Source: a virus. From it: 56,787 nt of DNA. The stretch spans positions 1 to 56,787 of IMG/VR virus record IMGVR_UViG_3300028610_000868. One strand, 5' to 3'. The translations under genes and the position numbers were made by a program. This document shows, one piece after another, positions 1 to 8,032 of the stretch; position 1 is the stretch's first letter, and every line of letters begins with the position of its first letter. Below the pieces are notes generated by a model. It made no database searches. It saw only the letters and a program-made list of their open reading frames with translations, and was not told the origin of the DNA.

Positions 1-491
1 CGGCTCTGAATTGTCATATTAGTGCTACGCATAGCAGCTTTACCCTCAGATACGGCTTTAACATCCTCTTCGGTGAAGTCAAAACTAAACCGAGGGTTTT
101 TTGTGTTTAGGGTTCTCTTTCCAGTTTCTTTGTTAGGTGGAATATCCTTAACCGCCTTGGCCAAGGCACATCTGAACTCAAAGTTAACTTTTCCACAATC
201 AAAGTACAGCTTTTCAATAATTGCGTCGTCATGTTTGTGTTGGACGGCATCAACAGTAAACCCATCTGCATTTTTTAACAGGTTTGATTTATGTCTTAAT
301 GCCAATAACCGCGCTATACCAAGGGACTCAAATTCAAACCCATAATTTTTAAGAGAGGCAACAATAATACCATCATCATCATTGTATCCACGTATTCCTT
401 CCTGATCCAACACCAAACCATCTATACCAAGCACCGTAGCTAGGTTAGTTGTGTCAAGTATTAAACTGACTGTATCACTAGATAATCTCAC
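1..491 (-). CDS. 45: Sliding clamp, T4 gp45-like (partial, C-terminus outside window)
   Basis: The minus strand is open from a GTG at 491 to the window edge, about 163 residues. The N-terminus (MRLSSDTVSLI) resembles the start of T4 gp45 (MKLSKDTTALL). A later stretch around residues 137-158 (FTEEDVKAVSEGK) matches the gp45 segment beginning IKAEDLQQLLRVS. The clamp would encircle DNA, tether the polymerase and, in T4, activate late transcription together with gp55. The GTG overlaps the polymerase stop as GTGA, so translational coupling is likely. In T4 the clamp gene lies upstream of 43, with 44, 62 and regA between them, so this order differs. Assignment is from remembered family sequence and is moderately sure. 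Confidence 0.62.
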   Translation of the reverse strand, partial: MRLSSDTVSLILDTTNLATVLGIDGLVLDQEGIRGYNDDDGIIVASLKNYGFEFESLGIARLLALRHKSNLLKNADGFTVDAVQHKHDDAIIEKLYFDCGKVNFEFRCALAKAVKDIPPNKETGKRTLNTKNPRFSFDFTEEDVKAVSEGKAAMRSTNMTIQS

Positions 492-3052
492 TCGAACAAC
501 CCCTCTTCAAATAATAGTTTCTTTTTCGTTGGCACTTTAATACCAGCGACAGAAATCATGATCTCCATTGGTCTATCTACCAACTTTTCTATCTGTATTC
601 CACGGTCTATGATAGGTATAAAATGTTTTACAAACCACGGTGGTAAAACATCTAGATCTACCGGTACAGCAATACTTTTGAACCTTCCGATAGGACTAGT
701 CAGATAAAACACAGACAATTTTGACCCAGATATTATTCTTTGGCTTTCCTTGTCACCATAACTTTGTAGACATTTGTTCCATAGTATAGCAGCAGAAACA
801 TGTCCCGGCAAGCGTAATTTCTCTTCCTTAGCGTTAAACCTTTCAGTATAATGCTCTAATTTATTAATTCCCTTTGGTGACCCTAGCCCCCTAATGTCCT
901 CTATTTCCATAAGTTCATCCTTAAATCCTACAATCTCCGGGCCTATTATATCCCAATCTTCCCCACGCAAAAGACGTTCTATGAACGTGCTCAATTTATT
1001 CTTAATTGCTTTCGGTAACGTGGTCTTTTTAATTGGCACACCCATGAACTTCATCTTATCAACGGGCTCACCATCGTTGTATACCACATGCAACATATAA
1101 TATTTCTTTCCAACATATATGCCACGGGAAGCTATAACTTCTTGCTCTGCCTTCATTATCCAGTTATGGGTTTCATCACAGAAAAAGGTATCTTCCATAA
1201 ACGCTGGGTATGAAGTGTTGATCGTCTTGCATACTTCATTTGCTAATGCAAAAGCGTCTTCCGCATTATCTTCATATGTTTTGAAGTATACAGAATCAGT
1301 ATCACCATAAACAATAGCATCTGATTCCATATCATATGCACCAGTTAATTCTTTGGCAATCGTTTTAGCCATGTGAAGTAAAACTTCGCGGCCAGATAGG
1401 GTTACCGACACAGGCATCCGTGTGTCGAAGAACTTAAAGAACCTATTACCACAGGCACCATACATCGCGTTAAGCTGGATTTTTTTGATATACTGCATAC
1501 GGTCATAGTATTCTCGCTGAGTTTTATCACCAGCGTTGCCAGCTTCCCACATCTTCTTTTTGAATTCCTTTCTTTCATCGAACCATGTTGTAAGAATTGA
1601 TGGTATAACACCAATATGATTTTGGTTGTACGCAGTGCCTGCTGCACTTATGGTCCACCCAAGTTCCCCAAACATCTTCGGCCATTTGTTTGCCGGGGCA
1701 TTCATAGACTTATTGGTATGTTCTTTCAAAAAGGTAATAGGTTCATCGGAACCTTCCCGTATTAGTTCAAATGCTCTATTACCATCTGCAAACTGGCCCA
1801 TAATAGATTCAGGACTAATATTCAAAGACCTCATTATACCCGGATATAGAGACTGCAAATCCACTGATGCTGTCCACTCATGCATTCCAACTTTAGGTGT
1901 AATAACTGTGGCACCATCATACTTTTCACTACTTGATTCTGGTGGAGTATGGTCTGGTACTTGTTTCCCCATTTCATAATGACAGTAGTTGATGATAGAC
2001 TGCTCAGCAACTTTAATAGTGCCTAGTACATCTGGAATCGGAGTAGTTGCCATATGAGATATTTGAACAGATAGTTTGATATACCTTTTCTTTTCTTCCA
2101 GCCCCTTAAGGATAACGGTATCACGAATGTTGTACCTGATGAATTCCTCAAAATTGTTTCGATACAAATCATACAATGATCCAGCGTAAGAAATCTTAGG
2201 CAAGTCTGGCAGTTCATCTTCAGCTACATGTTCTAGTTTGTAGCTTGGCTTCTCTGCCATTTCAAATTTCTTATATAAATCAAGATAATCTAATCCCACT
2301 CTACCATGGAGAACTAATTTCTTGTTGATATTACCGTACATTTGAACATCACGATAATAGGGATCACTAGTTCCATTGAAGCAAAGCTTATTACCAGCAC
2401 CCTTGTATAATACTTTGTTTGCCCTCTCGTAGATATACGGAAGGTCGAAGAAATCACTGTTCCACCCCGATATGATGTCGCTGTCGTCAAACTCTTCAAA
2501 CAAGAGTTTCAATAATTCGGCTTCGTTCTTACAAATTGTGACAGAAGCTTCATCCTTAATATCTTGTGGTATATCACGTTTTTTGAATTTTGCCCTGTTT
2601 TTGGGGGGAACGACCAAAACAATAGTTTCATCGGTATGACAATGATAGAGTGCTACTGAATTTATTGGGGCATACGGATTAGTCGGAGACGAGAATCCCC
2701 TATTCTTATCATAATCAACTTCGATATCGAGGAATGTTATATGCAAATCCCCGATCTCAGAGCCATAGAATTGCTCTGAGAGCACTTTATTCTCTGGCTT
2801 GATGTCCGACTCACATAGGACCACATTACGGTCTGTGTAAGTCTTACGGGCCTTCTGGAAGGCAAAGAAGTCCGTAAAGTCCAGCCGGGTCAATTTGTTC
2901 CCGTATAGATCACTAAATTTGCCATCTTTGTCGGGTACATAGAAGAAATAGGGAGCGTCAAACCTCTTTACAGCCCGCTCCCCCCCGGCATTTCTAGACC
3001 AAATTTTAACGAACTTTTTATTGTTTGTTAATATGGATGAGATATACGTCAT
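488..3052 (-). CDS. 43: Family B DNA polymerase, T4 gp43-like
   Basis: This is a replicative DNA polymerase with 3'-5' proofreading, 854 residues against 898 in T4 gp43. Exo I is FLDIEVD (D109, E111), Exo II is SGWNSDFFDLPY (about 195-206) and Exo III is YNIRD (307-311). Polymerase motif A is VDLQSLYPGI (397-406), motif B is KIQLNAMYGA (524-533) and motif C is YGDTDS (582-587). All catalytic acidic residues are present. Motif A has SLYPG where most family members have SLYPS. The gene lies 11 bp after the DsbA-like gene and overlaps the downstream clamp gene, so the three form one operon. It should work with the gp45-like clamp at the phage replication fork. Confidence 0.97.
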   Translation of the reverse strand: MTYISSILTNNKKFVKIWSRNAGGERAVKRFDAPYFFYVPDKDGKFSDLYGNKLTRLDFTDFFAFQKARKTYTDRNVVLCESDIKPENKVLSEQFYGSEIGDLHITFLDIEVDYDKNRGFSSPTNPYAPINSVALYHCHTDETIVLVVPPKNRAKFKKRDIPQDIKDEASVTICKNEAELLKLLFEEFDDSDIISGWNSDFFDLPYIYERANKVLYKGAGNKLCFNGTSDPYYRDVQMYGNINKKLVLHGRVGLDYLDLYKKFEMAEKPSYKLEHVAEDELPDLPKISYAGSLYDLYRNNFEEFIRYNIRDTVILKGLEEKKRYIKLSVQISHMATTPIPDVLGTIKVAEQSIINYCHYEMGKQVPDHTPPESSSEKYDGATVITPKVGMHEWTASVDLQSLYPGIMRSLNISPESIMGQFADGNRAFELIREGSDEPITFLKEHTNKSMNAPANKWPKMFGELGWTISAAGTAYNQNHIGVIPSILTTWFDERKEFKKKMWEAGNAGDKTQREYYDRMQYIKKIQLNAMYGACGNRFFKFFDTRMPVSVTLSGREVLLHMAKTIAKELTGAYDMESDAIVYGDTDSVYFKTYEDNAEDAFALANEVCKTINTSYPAFMEDTFFCDETHNWIMKAEQEVIASRGIYVGKKYYMLHVVYNDGEPVDKMKFMGVPIKKTTLPKAIKNKLSTFIERLLRGEDWDIIGPEIVGFKDELMEIEDIRGLGSPKGINKLEHYTERFNAKEEKLRLPGHVSAAILWNKCLQSYGDKESQRIISGSKLSVFYLTSPIGRFKSIAVPVDLDVLPPWFVKHFIPIIDRGIQIEKLVDRPMEIMISVAGIKVPTKKKLLFEEGLFE

Positions 3053-3063
3053 AGAATGAGCGT

Positions 3064-3366
3064 TTACTCCACGTCATTGTCATCTGGTAATCCAGCATCA
3101 CCCAAAATAGTTTCACGAACTAGCTCAAAGACGCTGTTTTCAGATGTCATTTCAACGTACTTTTCATCGTCCATAGCTTTAGCTAGTTTAGCGGCAAGAA
3201 CGGGTGGCATCCCAAATTCTTCCTTAAGATCATCCTTTATATCTTTGACGCTGGCTCGTCTGTCTTTGACCATCTGCTCTTGTGCAGAGATCTCACAGAT
3301 TCGGTCTTTTATTCTTTGAATATCTTCTGGTTTGGTAGGTAATTCAAATTCACTTGTGTTACTCAT
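3064..3366 (-). CDS. DsbA-like late transcription accessory protein (T4 sense)
   Basis: This is a 100-residue charged, mostly helical protein. The segment at about 40-90 (VKDIKDDLKEEFGMPP, then a helix ending VFELVRETIL) follows the same pattern as T4 DsbA (RAKDELGVDGKMFNRLL, then VVELYDTVF). T4 DsbA is a small dsDNA-binding protein acting at late promoters, unrelated to disulfide oxidoreductases. A GGAG ribosome site precedes the ATG. It is first in an operon with the polymerase and clamp, which fits a link between replication and late transcription. The similarity is short, so this is a moderate call; a generic small DNA-binding protein is the alternative. Confidence 0.55.
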   Translation of the reverse strand: MSNTSEFELPTKPEDIQRIKDRICEISAQEQMVKDRRASVKDIKDDLKEEFGMPPVLAAKLAKAMDDEKYVEMTSENSVFELVRETILGDAGLPDDNDVE

Positions 3367-3395
3367 TATTATACTCCATTGTTATTGTTATTGCA

Positions 3396-3409
3396 CTCGT
3401 ATATACGAG
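3396..3409. promoter_or_regulatory. 14-bp perfect palindrome in the leader of the DsbA-like/polymerase operon
   Basis: CTCGTATATACGAG is its own reverse complement. It lies just downstream of the predicted -10 box of the minus-strand promoter at 3419-3447, at about +3 to +16. That position suits an operator or a 5' mRNA hairpin. No binding protein is identified. Confidence 0.45.
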
Positions 3410-3418
3410 AAGATGAAC

Positions 3419-3447
3419 ATTATGTCACGGAAAATAATAAATTGCAA
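3419..3447 (-). promoter_or_regulatory. Sigma70-like promoter for DsbA-like, polymerase and clamp genes
   Basis: Reading the minus strand, TTGCAA is followed after 17 bp by CATAAT. The predicted start near 3412 gives a leader of about 45 nt to the ATG at 3366. Confidence 0.5.
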
Positions 3448-3452
3448 GAAAT

Positions 3453-4091
3453 TTATTCAGTATCAGCAAACCATTCCATATAACCGCCGGGAAAGTTTTC
3501 TTGATCATATAGGTATTCTTCTGTAGCTATGATGTTAAAGCGGATTATATTTAAATCTCCAGCCTCTACCGGGCTAATTGCATTTACAAATTGTGGACGA
3601 CAAGGGTATATAACAGTGGTGCCACGGTTGGCATTGAATCCAAAATCGTGGGTTGGAAATTCTAATTTACCACCCCTTACTTCGAACCTTTCATCAAAGT
3701 CTTGTTCTTCATTGAAGTCATTTAGAAAAACAACGACAGAAAAGTCATAATCTTTGACCTTCTGCCACAACATAGATTCACTACGTTTGCTTAAAAGAAC
3801 GCTGCCTTCACATGTGGCGCTTTGCCCATTGAATCCAGAAGGATACCATTCAAAGATAAATGGTGACAGAGTTTTGGTGGTAAACGTATAATATTTTTCA
3901 ATCGTTGGCATGAGGGTATTGAATATGGTTGTGATTCTCATCTCTGAAAGACGACTACCCTTATATGTAACTGTTGGTTTGCCCAATTGATCTGAGTTGG
4001 GTACAGTATTTTTCAACTTGCCCACAATGTCTTCACACTGTAGCGGTGATAACAAATCTCTTATTATGAGAAAGGGAGACTTATTGGGCAT
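3453..4091 (-). CDS. 2OG-Fe(II) oxygenase-fold protein with apparently lost metal ligands
   Basis: This 212-residue protein has the layout of phage prolyl-4-hydroxylase-like proteins: a strand block FSVVVFLND, then GGKLEFPTHDFGF, then GTTVIYPCRPQFVNAISPV and a last strand NIIRFNI. In active members an HxD motif precedes the FLND strand, and the distal ligand is the His of a HxVxPV motif. Here the first region reads CEGS and the second reads VNAISPV, with Asn in place of His. The fold looks kept while the Fe(II)-binding triad looks lost, so a structural or binding role is possible. The gene has its own predicted promoter and ends before the DsbA-like operon. Confidence 0.55.
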   Translation of the reverse strand: MPNKSPFLIIRDLLSPLQCEDIVGKLKNTVPNSDQLGKPTVTYKGSRLSEMRITTIFNTLMPTIEKYYTFTTKTLSPFIFEWYPSGFNGQSATCEGSVLLSKRSESMLWQKVKDYDFSVVVFLNDFNEEQDFDERFEVRGGKLEFPTHDFGFNANRGTTVIYPCRPQFVNAISPVEAGDLNIIRFNIIATEEYLYDQENFPGGYMEWFADTE

Positions 4092-4111
4092 AGAAACTCC
4101 AAGAATAACGC

Positions 4112-4140
4112 ATCATACTGATATGTATATAAAATTACAA
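4112..4140 (-). promoter_or_regulatory. Sigma70-like promoter for the 2OG-like gene
   Basis: On the minus strand TTGTAA, a 17-bp spacer and TATGAT lie 21-49 bp upstream of the ATG at 4091. The -35 box overlaps the stop codon of the upstream gene. Confidence 0.4.
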
Positions 4141-4644
4141 TAAGTGAGTTTTGCTTAAAAGGATATGGGGTTCTTCAGTAGTTATAGAAAGAATAAAAGG
4201 AACGTTCGTTATTCTTTTTCCTTCTACCACAACCGTCAGTTCAATGGTAGCAACATTGTCATTTTCGCACATATTCATATGTGAAGTTCTGTCATTCAAT
4301 ACTATTGAACCGTTCCCATATGTTCCGGCAGTTGCGGTATAATCCTTTACATAGAAGATATTTTTGTCTTCTTCGGTAAGGGTTAATTTAAAGGACGGAT
4401 TACCAGAAAGAGATTCCACTACTATATTTGTGGCGGGTATTGCTATCTCAGTAGGTTCAGTAGATTCAGTCACCTTTTCTTCGGACTTCTTACAATCACA
4501 TTCACACTCACTGTCATCACCACAATCACAATCGTCGGAACATTTACATTTTCCTTCAGCCACAAGCTCTTCGAAAAGTTCAAGAAGCTTCTCTTCATGG
4601 TCGTTGAAAAATTCTAATAAAGCTTCGGCATCTTTGAATAACAT
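4135..4644 (-). CDS. Hypothetical protein with acidic cysteine cluster
   Basis: This is a 169-residue protein I do not recognise. Residues 1-30 form a charged helix (EALLEFFNDHEEKLLELFEEL). Residues about 33-52 hold eight cysteines alternating with Asp/Glu/Lys (KCKCSDDCDCGDD, then SECECDCKK). A Ser/Thr/Glu linker follows, then a C-terminal half of about 95 residues that alternates like a beta-sandwich (FKLTLTEEDKNIFYVKDY, VATIELTVVVEGKRI). The start lies one base after the preceding stop, so it belongs to the upstream structural operon. The cysteine cluster could bind metal; nothing else identifies a function. Confidence 0.7.
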   Translation of the reverse strand: MLFKDAEALLEFFNDHEEKLLELFEELVAEGKCKCSDDCDCGDDSECECDCKKSEEKVTESTEPTEIAIPATNIVVESLSGNPSFKLTLTEEDKNIFYVKDYTATAGTYGNGSIVLNDRTSHMNMCENDNVATIELTVVVEGKRITNVPFILSITTEEPHILLSKTHLL

Positions 4645-4645
4645 T

Positions 4646-5134
4646 TTAAGTGTCCCCTCGCAATACCTTATTAAGACGACTCAACCGCTTGGATAGTGTT
4701 TTTCTCTTGGTAAACAAGGTCTTTCTAACACGGATTCCTTTCTTAACTCTGGCAGCTCTTTTTCCAATACGAACACGACGTGGGTCTTTACGTTTCCCAC
4801 ACTTTTCCGGGGATGTTACTAATCGCCCAGCCTTCGGTCCTGTTGTACATCTATATTGTCGTAGAAATTTATCACCATAACGACGGAATTGACGATCAAC
4901 AGCTTCAGCTAACATGCTGATTCCTTCTTGATCTAGAACTTCATTCAACTTAGTTATGATGGAATTAACTTCCGTTATAGCCTTTTCATCTAGAGTATTG
5001 TCTTTGAGGATAGTTTGAATTCGTTGTATGTCTCTACCAACCCATTCTAATTCTTCAAGAACAACTACTGTATCTTCAGCTATAGTTTCCTCGTTTAAAA
5101 AAACGCTTTCGTGTATAACGCTATTTAATTTCAT
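4646..5134 (-). CDS. Hypothetical basic protein, probable virion/DNA-associated
   Basis: This is a 162-residue protein. The first 95 residues are acidic to neutral and helical. The C-terminal 65 residues are strongly basic with two cysteines (YRCTTGPKAGRL, TSPEKCGKRKDPRRVR) and then a Lys/Arg-rich helix, suggesting nucleic-acid binding. Its N-terminus MKLNSVIHES resembles short N-terminal signals of T4 core-packaged proteins cleaved by gp21 after a hydrophobic-x-Glu. The start overlaps the preceding stop as ATGA, so it is coupled to the upstream 436-residue gene. I cannot name it. Confidence 0.7.
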   Translation of the reverse strand: MKLNSVIHESVFLNEETIAEDTVVVLEELEWVGRDIQRIQTILKDNTLDEKAITEVNSIITKLNEVLDQEGISMLAEAVDRQFRRYGDKFLRQYRCTTGPKAGRLVTSPEKCGKRKDPRRVRIGKRAARVKKGIRVRKTLFTKRKTLSKRLSRLNKVLRGDT

Positions 5135-6441
5135 TGTGGACCTCGTTGGGGATTCATGGCTTGGCCGGGTTGCTTTTCTTCCTGATCTTGTTTGGCTTTA
5201 TCCAGTCTGGCTTGGGTTTCTTCTCTGCCTGCTTGATCAGCATTAAACTGCTCTTGATTCCTTGCTGCCCGCATTTTAGCCTGTAGCTCTCTTTTTGCCG
5301 CTTGAAACTGTTTCTGTTTGTGTGCTCTTTCTTCTGGCGTATCGGTTTTTCCGAGCTTATACTTTTGTATCATTATCATTTTTTCTCTATTCAAAGAAGC
5401 CGTAGTATCATTAACATCAAGTTCTAATATCATAGAAGTAAATATAGAGGAAAATCCTTCCCCCATACCTCTTTTCCTTTTATAGTTATACTTAGCCAAT
5501 TCTGCACGTTCTTTAACCCGTTTTTCTTTTTCCTTTTCAGCATCCATCTCAGCCTGTGCTGAAATCATTTCTTCCTGTGATGCCATCTCATTTTTAGAAG
5601 ATCTCAATGCTATTTCAGCTTGGTGGGCTTTGGCCTTTTCTTCTTCTGCCTTGGCCTGTGCTGTTTCCTTTTCATTCTGAGACTTAAGCATCCCAAGAAC
5701 GGAAATCAACAGAGATTCTTTATCAGGTTCTTCGCCAAAATCATCTCCAATGTCGGCATCATCATCCCCCAATTTACCATCCATACCTTCTGGACCTTCT
5801 GGACCTTCACCACCCATATCTTCTGGACCTTCACCACCCATTTCGTCTTCACCACCCATACCTTCTGGGCTTTCATCTTCGGCCTCTGGTAAAGTAGATA
5901 TTTCATCAGCGTTATATACTGCATCTTTCGGGATGGTTGGAAACTGGGCATCAATGATTGTGAATTCATCTTTAAGTTCATACAATAGCTCTGCAAGGGT
6001 CTTATTTTCCCCGTTACCGGTTTTTTTGTAGTCTAGGACATCTGCTAACGCCTGAGCACAACGCCTCTCAAGCTCTTCAGATTGCTCCATTGGGACGGTT
6101 ACAAGCATAAGGTTACCCATGTCATCTTGAATGCCATATGAAATCACATCAGTAGGTTCATATCCACTGTTCTTTTCCATACTTTTTAGTCTGGAAGTGG
6201 CGTCATCAAGCTGAAAGGGGTATGAGGCTGATTCATTTATCTTGGATATAGAGCCTTGTAATTTAAGGGGTACGGGGGTATATCCCTTACTGCCCTTTTT
6301 AACGTTATTGTAAAAATTCAACATAAAGTCTTTCAATGACATTCTGGATTGCATAGCACCCAAACGATTACTAGGAACTACAGCTATGGAATGAGCTGTT
6401 GTAGATCCTGCTGCGGCTGTTTCATTCACTTTGTCCATCAT
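5131..6441 (-). CDS. Hypothetical virion-associated protein with Gly/Glu repeats and coiled coil
   Basis: This is a 436-residue protein. The N-terminal half (to about 180) is mixed and soluble. A low-complexity acidic tract at about 185-235 repeats units such as GGEGPEDM and GPEGPEGM. A long Lys/Glu/Ala/Gln helix at about 245-310 is a predicted coiled coil, and the C-terminus is Gln-rich and charged. A late-type promoter lies 22-29 bp upstream of the start, so it is probably made late and may be structural or a scaffold. No family is recognised. The start overlaps nothing and the stop overlaps the next ATG. Confidence 0.75.
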   Translation of the reverse strand: MMDKVNETAAAGSTTAHSIAVVPSNRLGAMQSRMSLKDFMLNFYNNVKKGSKGYTPVPLKLQGSISKINESASYPFQLDDATSRLKSMEKNSGYEPTDVISYGIQDDMGNLMLVTVPMEQSEELERRCAQALADVLDYKKTGNGENKTLAELLYELKDEFTIIDAQFPTIPKDAVYNADEISTLPEAEDESPEGMGGEDEMGGEGPEDMGGEGPEGPEGMDGKLGDDDADIGDDFGEEPDKESLLISVLGMLKSQNEKETAQAKAEEEKAKAHQAEIALRSSKNEMASQEEMISAQAEMDAEKEKEKRVKERAELAKYNYKRKRGMGEGFSSIFTSMILELDVNDTTASLNREKMIMIQKYKLGKTDTPEERAHKQKQFQAAKRELQAKMRAARNQEQFNADQAGREETQARLDKAKQDQEEKQPGQAMNPQRGPQ

Positions 6442-6462
6442 ATTATCCGAACCCTTTTCATA

Positions 6463-6470
6463 TATTTATC
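6463..6470 (-). promoter_or_regulatory. T4-type late promoter (GATAAATA)
   Basis: The minus strand reads GATAAATA 22-29 bp upstream of the start of the 436-residue gene. Confidence 0.6.
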
Positions 6471-6491
6471 ATTTTGAGCTTAAGTTGCTGA

Positions 6492-6932
6492 TTAATTGAA
6501 CTGTTCATTCTCCGTTAAAACACGGAATGTAATCCCTTTTCCCTTGCACCAGTTTCTTGCTGCTTCCCATTTCAGTTGATTTATAAAAAATATTTGATTT
6601 TCAAACATCTTGTTCTTTGGGTTTCTTGAGCGGGAAGCCCTAGTTTGTTTTTTAGGCTTTATTTCAATTAAATCCTTACACAAAGTCCCTGATGTATTTA
6701 TATACTCTATGTATAAATCTGGATAATATTTAGATGGCTTCACCCCTCCCTTCGCGGCTGGTTTAGCATAAGGAATGACTATCTCTTCAGATGACCATTT
6801 TAAAACATTGGGGTTGTTATCACAGAACACAAAAGCAGCGTATTCCCATGAAGAACGGTAAAAGACATTTGTAACATCACCCTTATACTTTTCTGGGTGT
6901 TTGACTGTGTAATACTCTTGTTGCCAACCCAT
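6492..6932 (-). CDS. 4: Head completion protein, T4 gp4 family
   Basis: This 146-residue protein matches T4 gp4: an N-terminal KHPEKYKGDVTNVFYRSSWE (close to NPHKYKGDITNIVYRSSWE in T4), then PNVLKWSSEEIVIPY, then YYPDLYIEY and LIEIKPKKQ. The last two give the D...ExK pattern of a PD-(D/E)xK nuclease fold. In T4, gp4 is needed to finish DNA-filled heads before tails attach. It lies 9 bp after the tube-like gene at 6942-7952 in the late block. The start has an AAGGA ribosome site. Confidence 0.93.
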   Translation of the reverse strand: MGWQQEYYTVKHPEKYKGDVTNVFYRSSWEYAAFVFCDNNPNVLKWSSEEIVIPYAKPAAKGGVKPSKYYPDLYIEYINTSGTLCKDLIEIKPKKQTRASRSRNPKNKMFENQIFFINQLKWEAARNWCKGKGITFRVLTENEQFN

Positions 6933-6941
6933 AATTTATCC

Positions 6942-7952
6942 TTAGAATGCGATAATGTCTGGCAGGAAGTCAATATCAGGTTTAAGTAATGGGTCTAACT
7001 TATTTAAGTTACCAGCAAGTGGACCAACAAAAGTTCCTATCGTATCAATTACAGGAATATTTGGTATTACGTCTAACCTACGAACTCTCCTTACAAGGCG
7101 CTCTGCATCAACCACCTTACCTCTTATATCGTTTAAGGTAAACGTATTTTTCTCTGGTTCTGGAGTTATTATTTTAGCGTCATCAGTTGGAGAATTAATA
7201 TACACGGAGTCATATACAAAGTTCATCATTAGGGTATTAATATCAGATTGCCCCATATCTAATTCATCAAGTGTCATGTTGATAACCTTTGGGTTTAAGA
7301 AATGATAATCAACATATTGATGGTTCTCGGCATTTTCTCCCTCTCCACCGCGCCGTTCTATTTGGCTAAAGAACCAATGTCTAATGGTGATGGTTTCGAT
7401 AAGTCCACTCTCTCCACCAGAAAGCACGCCGGGGGGCAATGGTCCTATAGATCCAGTACTAACCCTACTATTTTCTGAGGAGTTAAATCCTTTATTTTTT
7501 GGGCCTGCCTTTTCAGTGAATAGTTGATTTGCCAAAGCTGGGGGAGCATTAGCGATAGGGCTAATGCCTTTTAAGTAAGATTCATATACATTATGTGCAA
7601 CATTACCAACATCGTCATAAAATGTAACTTGCATTGTTCCGTAATCCATTTTGGTTGCAACTTTGGTTCTATAATTGTAAAAATTCACATCCACATAATT
7701 AACCGTGGGGATTGGGCGTGAGGCTTGTTTAATAGAGAAAGTTACGATGTCCGTAAGGTTATTTGTGGTCATAGACGCTTGTAGGCTATTACCTATTGGT
7801 GGCCTGAATTTAAGGGATACCGTAAAGTTAAATTTAAGCTTTGGCCGTTTAATAGTGGTGAACATATCTACCACCGGGGCATCACCGTCACCACCAGATA
7901 TATCTGGTCTACGGGATAATAGTCTGAATCTGCCTTTGTTACTATCAGCCAT
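6942..7952 (-). CDS. Tail-tube-fold protein, probably baseplate tube initiator (gp54-like)
   Basis: This 336-residue protein belongs to the gp19/gp54 tube superfamily by pattern: an N-terminal strand FNFTVSLKF, then VTFSIKQASRPIPTVNYVDVNFYNYRTKVATK and a MQVTFYDDVGN strand. A second half (about 185-250) carries IETITIRHWFF and DYHFLNPKVINMTLDELD. It is much longer than the neighbouring 197-residue gp19, close to T4 gp54 (320 residues), which starts tube growth on the baseplate. A late promoter TATAAATA lies 25-32 bp upstream. A gp19 paralogue of another role is the alternative. Confidence 0.65.
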   Translation of the reverse strand: MADSNKGRFRLLSRRPDISGGDGDAPVVDMFTTIKRPKLKFNFTVSLKFRPPIGNSLQASMTTNNLTDIVTFSIKQASRPIPTVNYVDVNFYNYRTKVATKMDYGTMQVTFYDDVGNVAHNVYESYLKGISPIANAPPALANQLFTEKAGPKNKGFNSSENSRVSTGSIGPLPPGVLSGGESGLIETITIRHWFFSQIERRGGEGENAENHQYVDYHFLNPKVINMTLDELDMGQSDINTLMMNFVYDSVYINSPTDDAKIITPEPEKNTFTLNDIRGKVVDAERLVRRVRRLDVIPNIPVIDTIGTFVGPLAGNLNKLDPLLKPDIDFLPDIIAF

Positions 7953-7976
7953 GATTAAATTCCATACCTTTTTAAG

Positions 7977-7984
7977 TATTTATA
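7977..7984 (-). promoter_or_regulatory. T4-type late promoter (TATAAATA)
   Basis: A perfect consensus TATAAATA on the minus strand lies 25-32 bp upstream of the gp54-like start at 7952. Confidence 0.8.
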
Positions 7985-8032
7985 AAAAAGGAAAGGCCCG
8001 TAAAACGAGCCTTCTTTTAAATACTTATTGGT

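Noticed and set aside
22-345. 107-codon plus-strand frame at the window start
   Set aside because: It is antisense to the gp45-like clamp, which has family similarity and an operon context.
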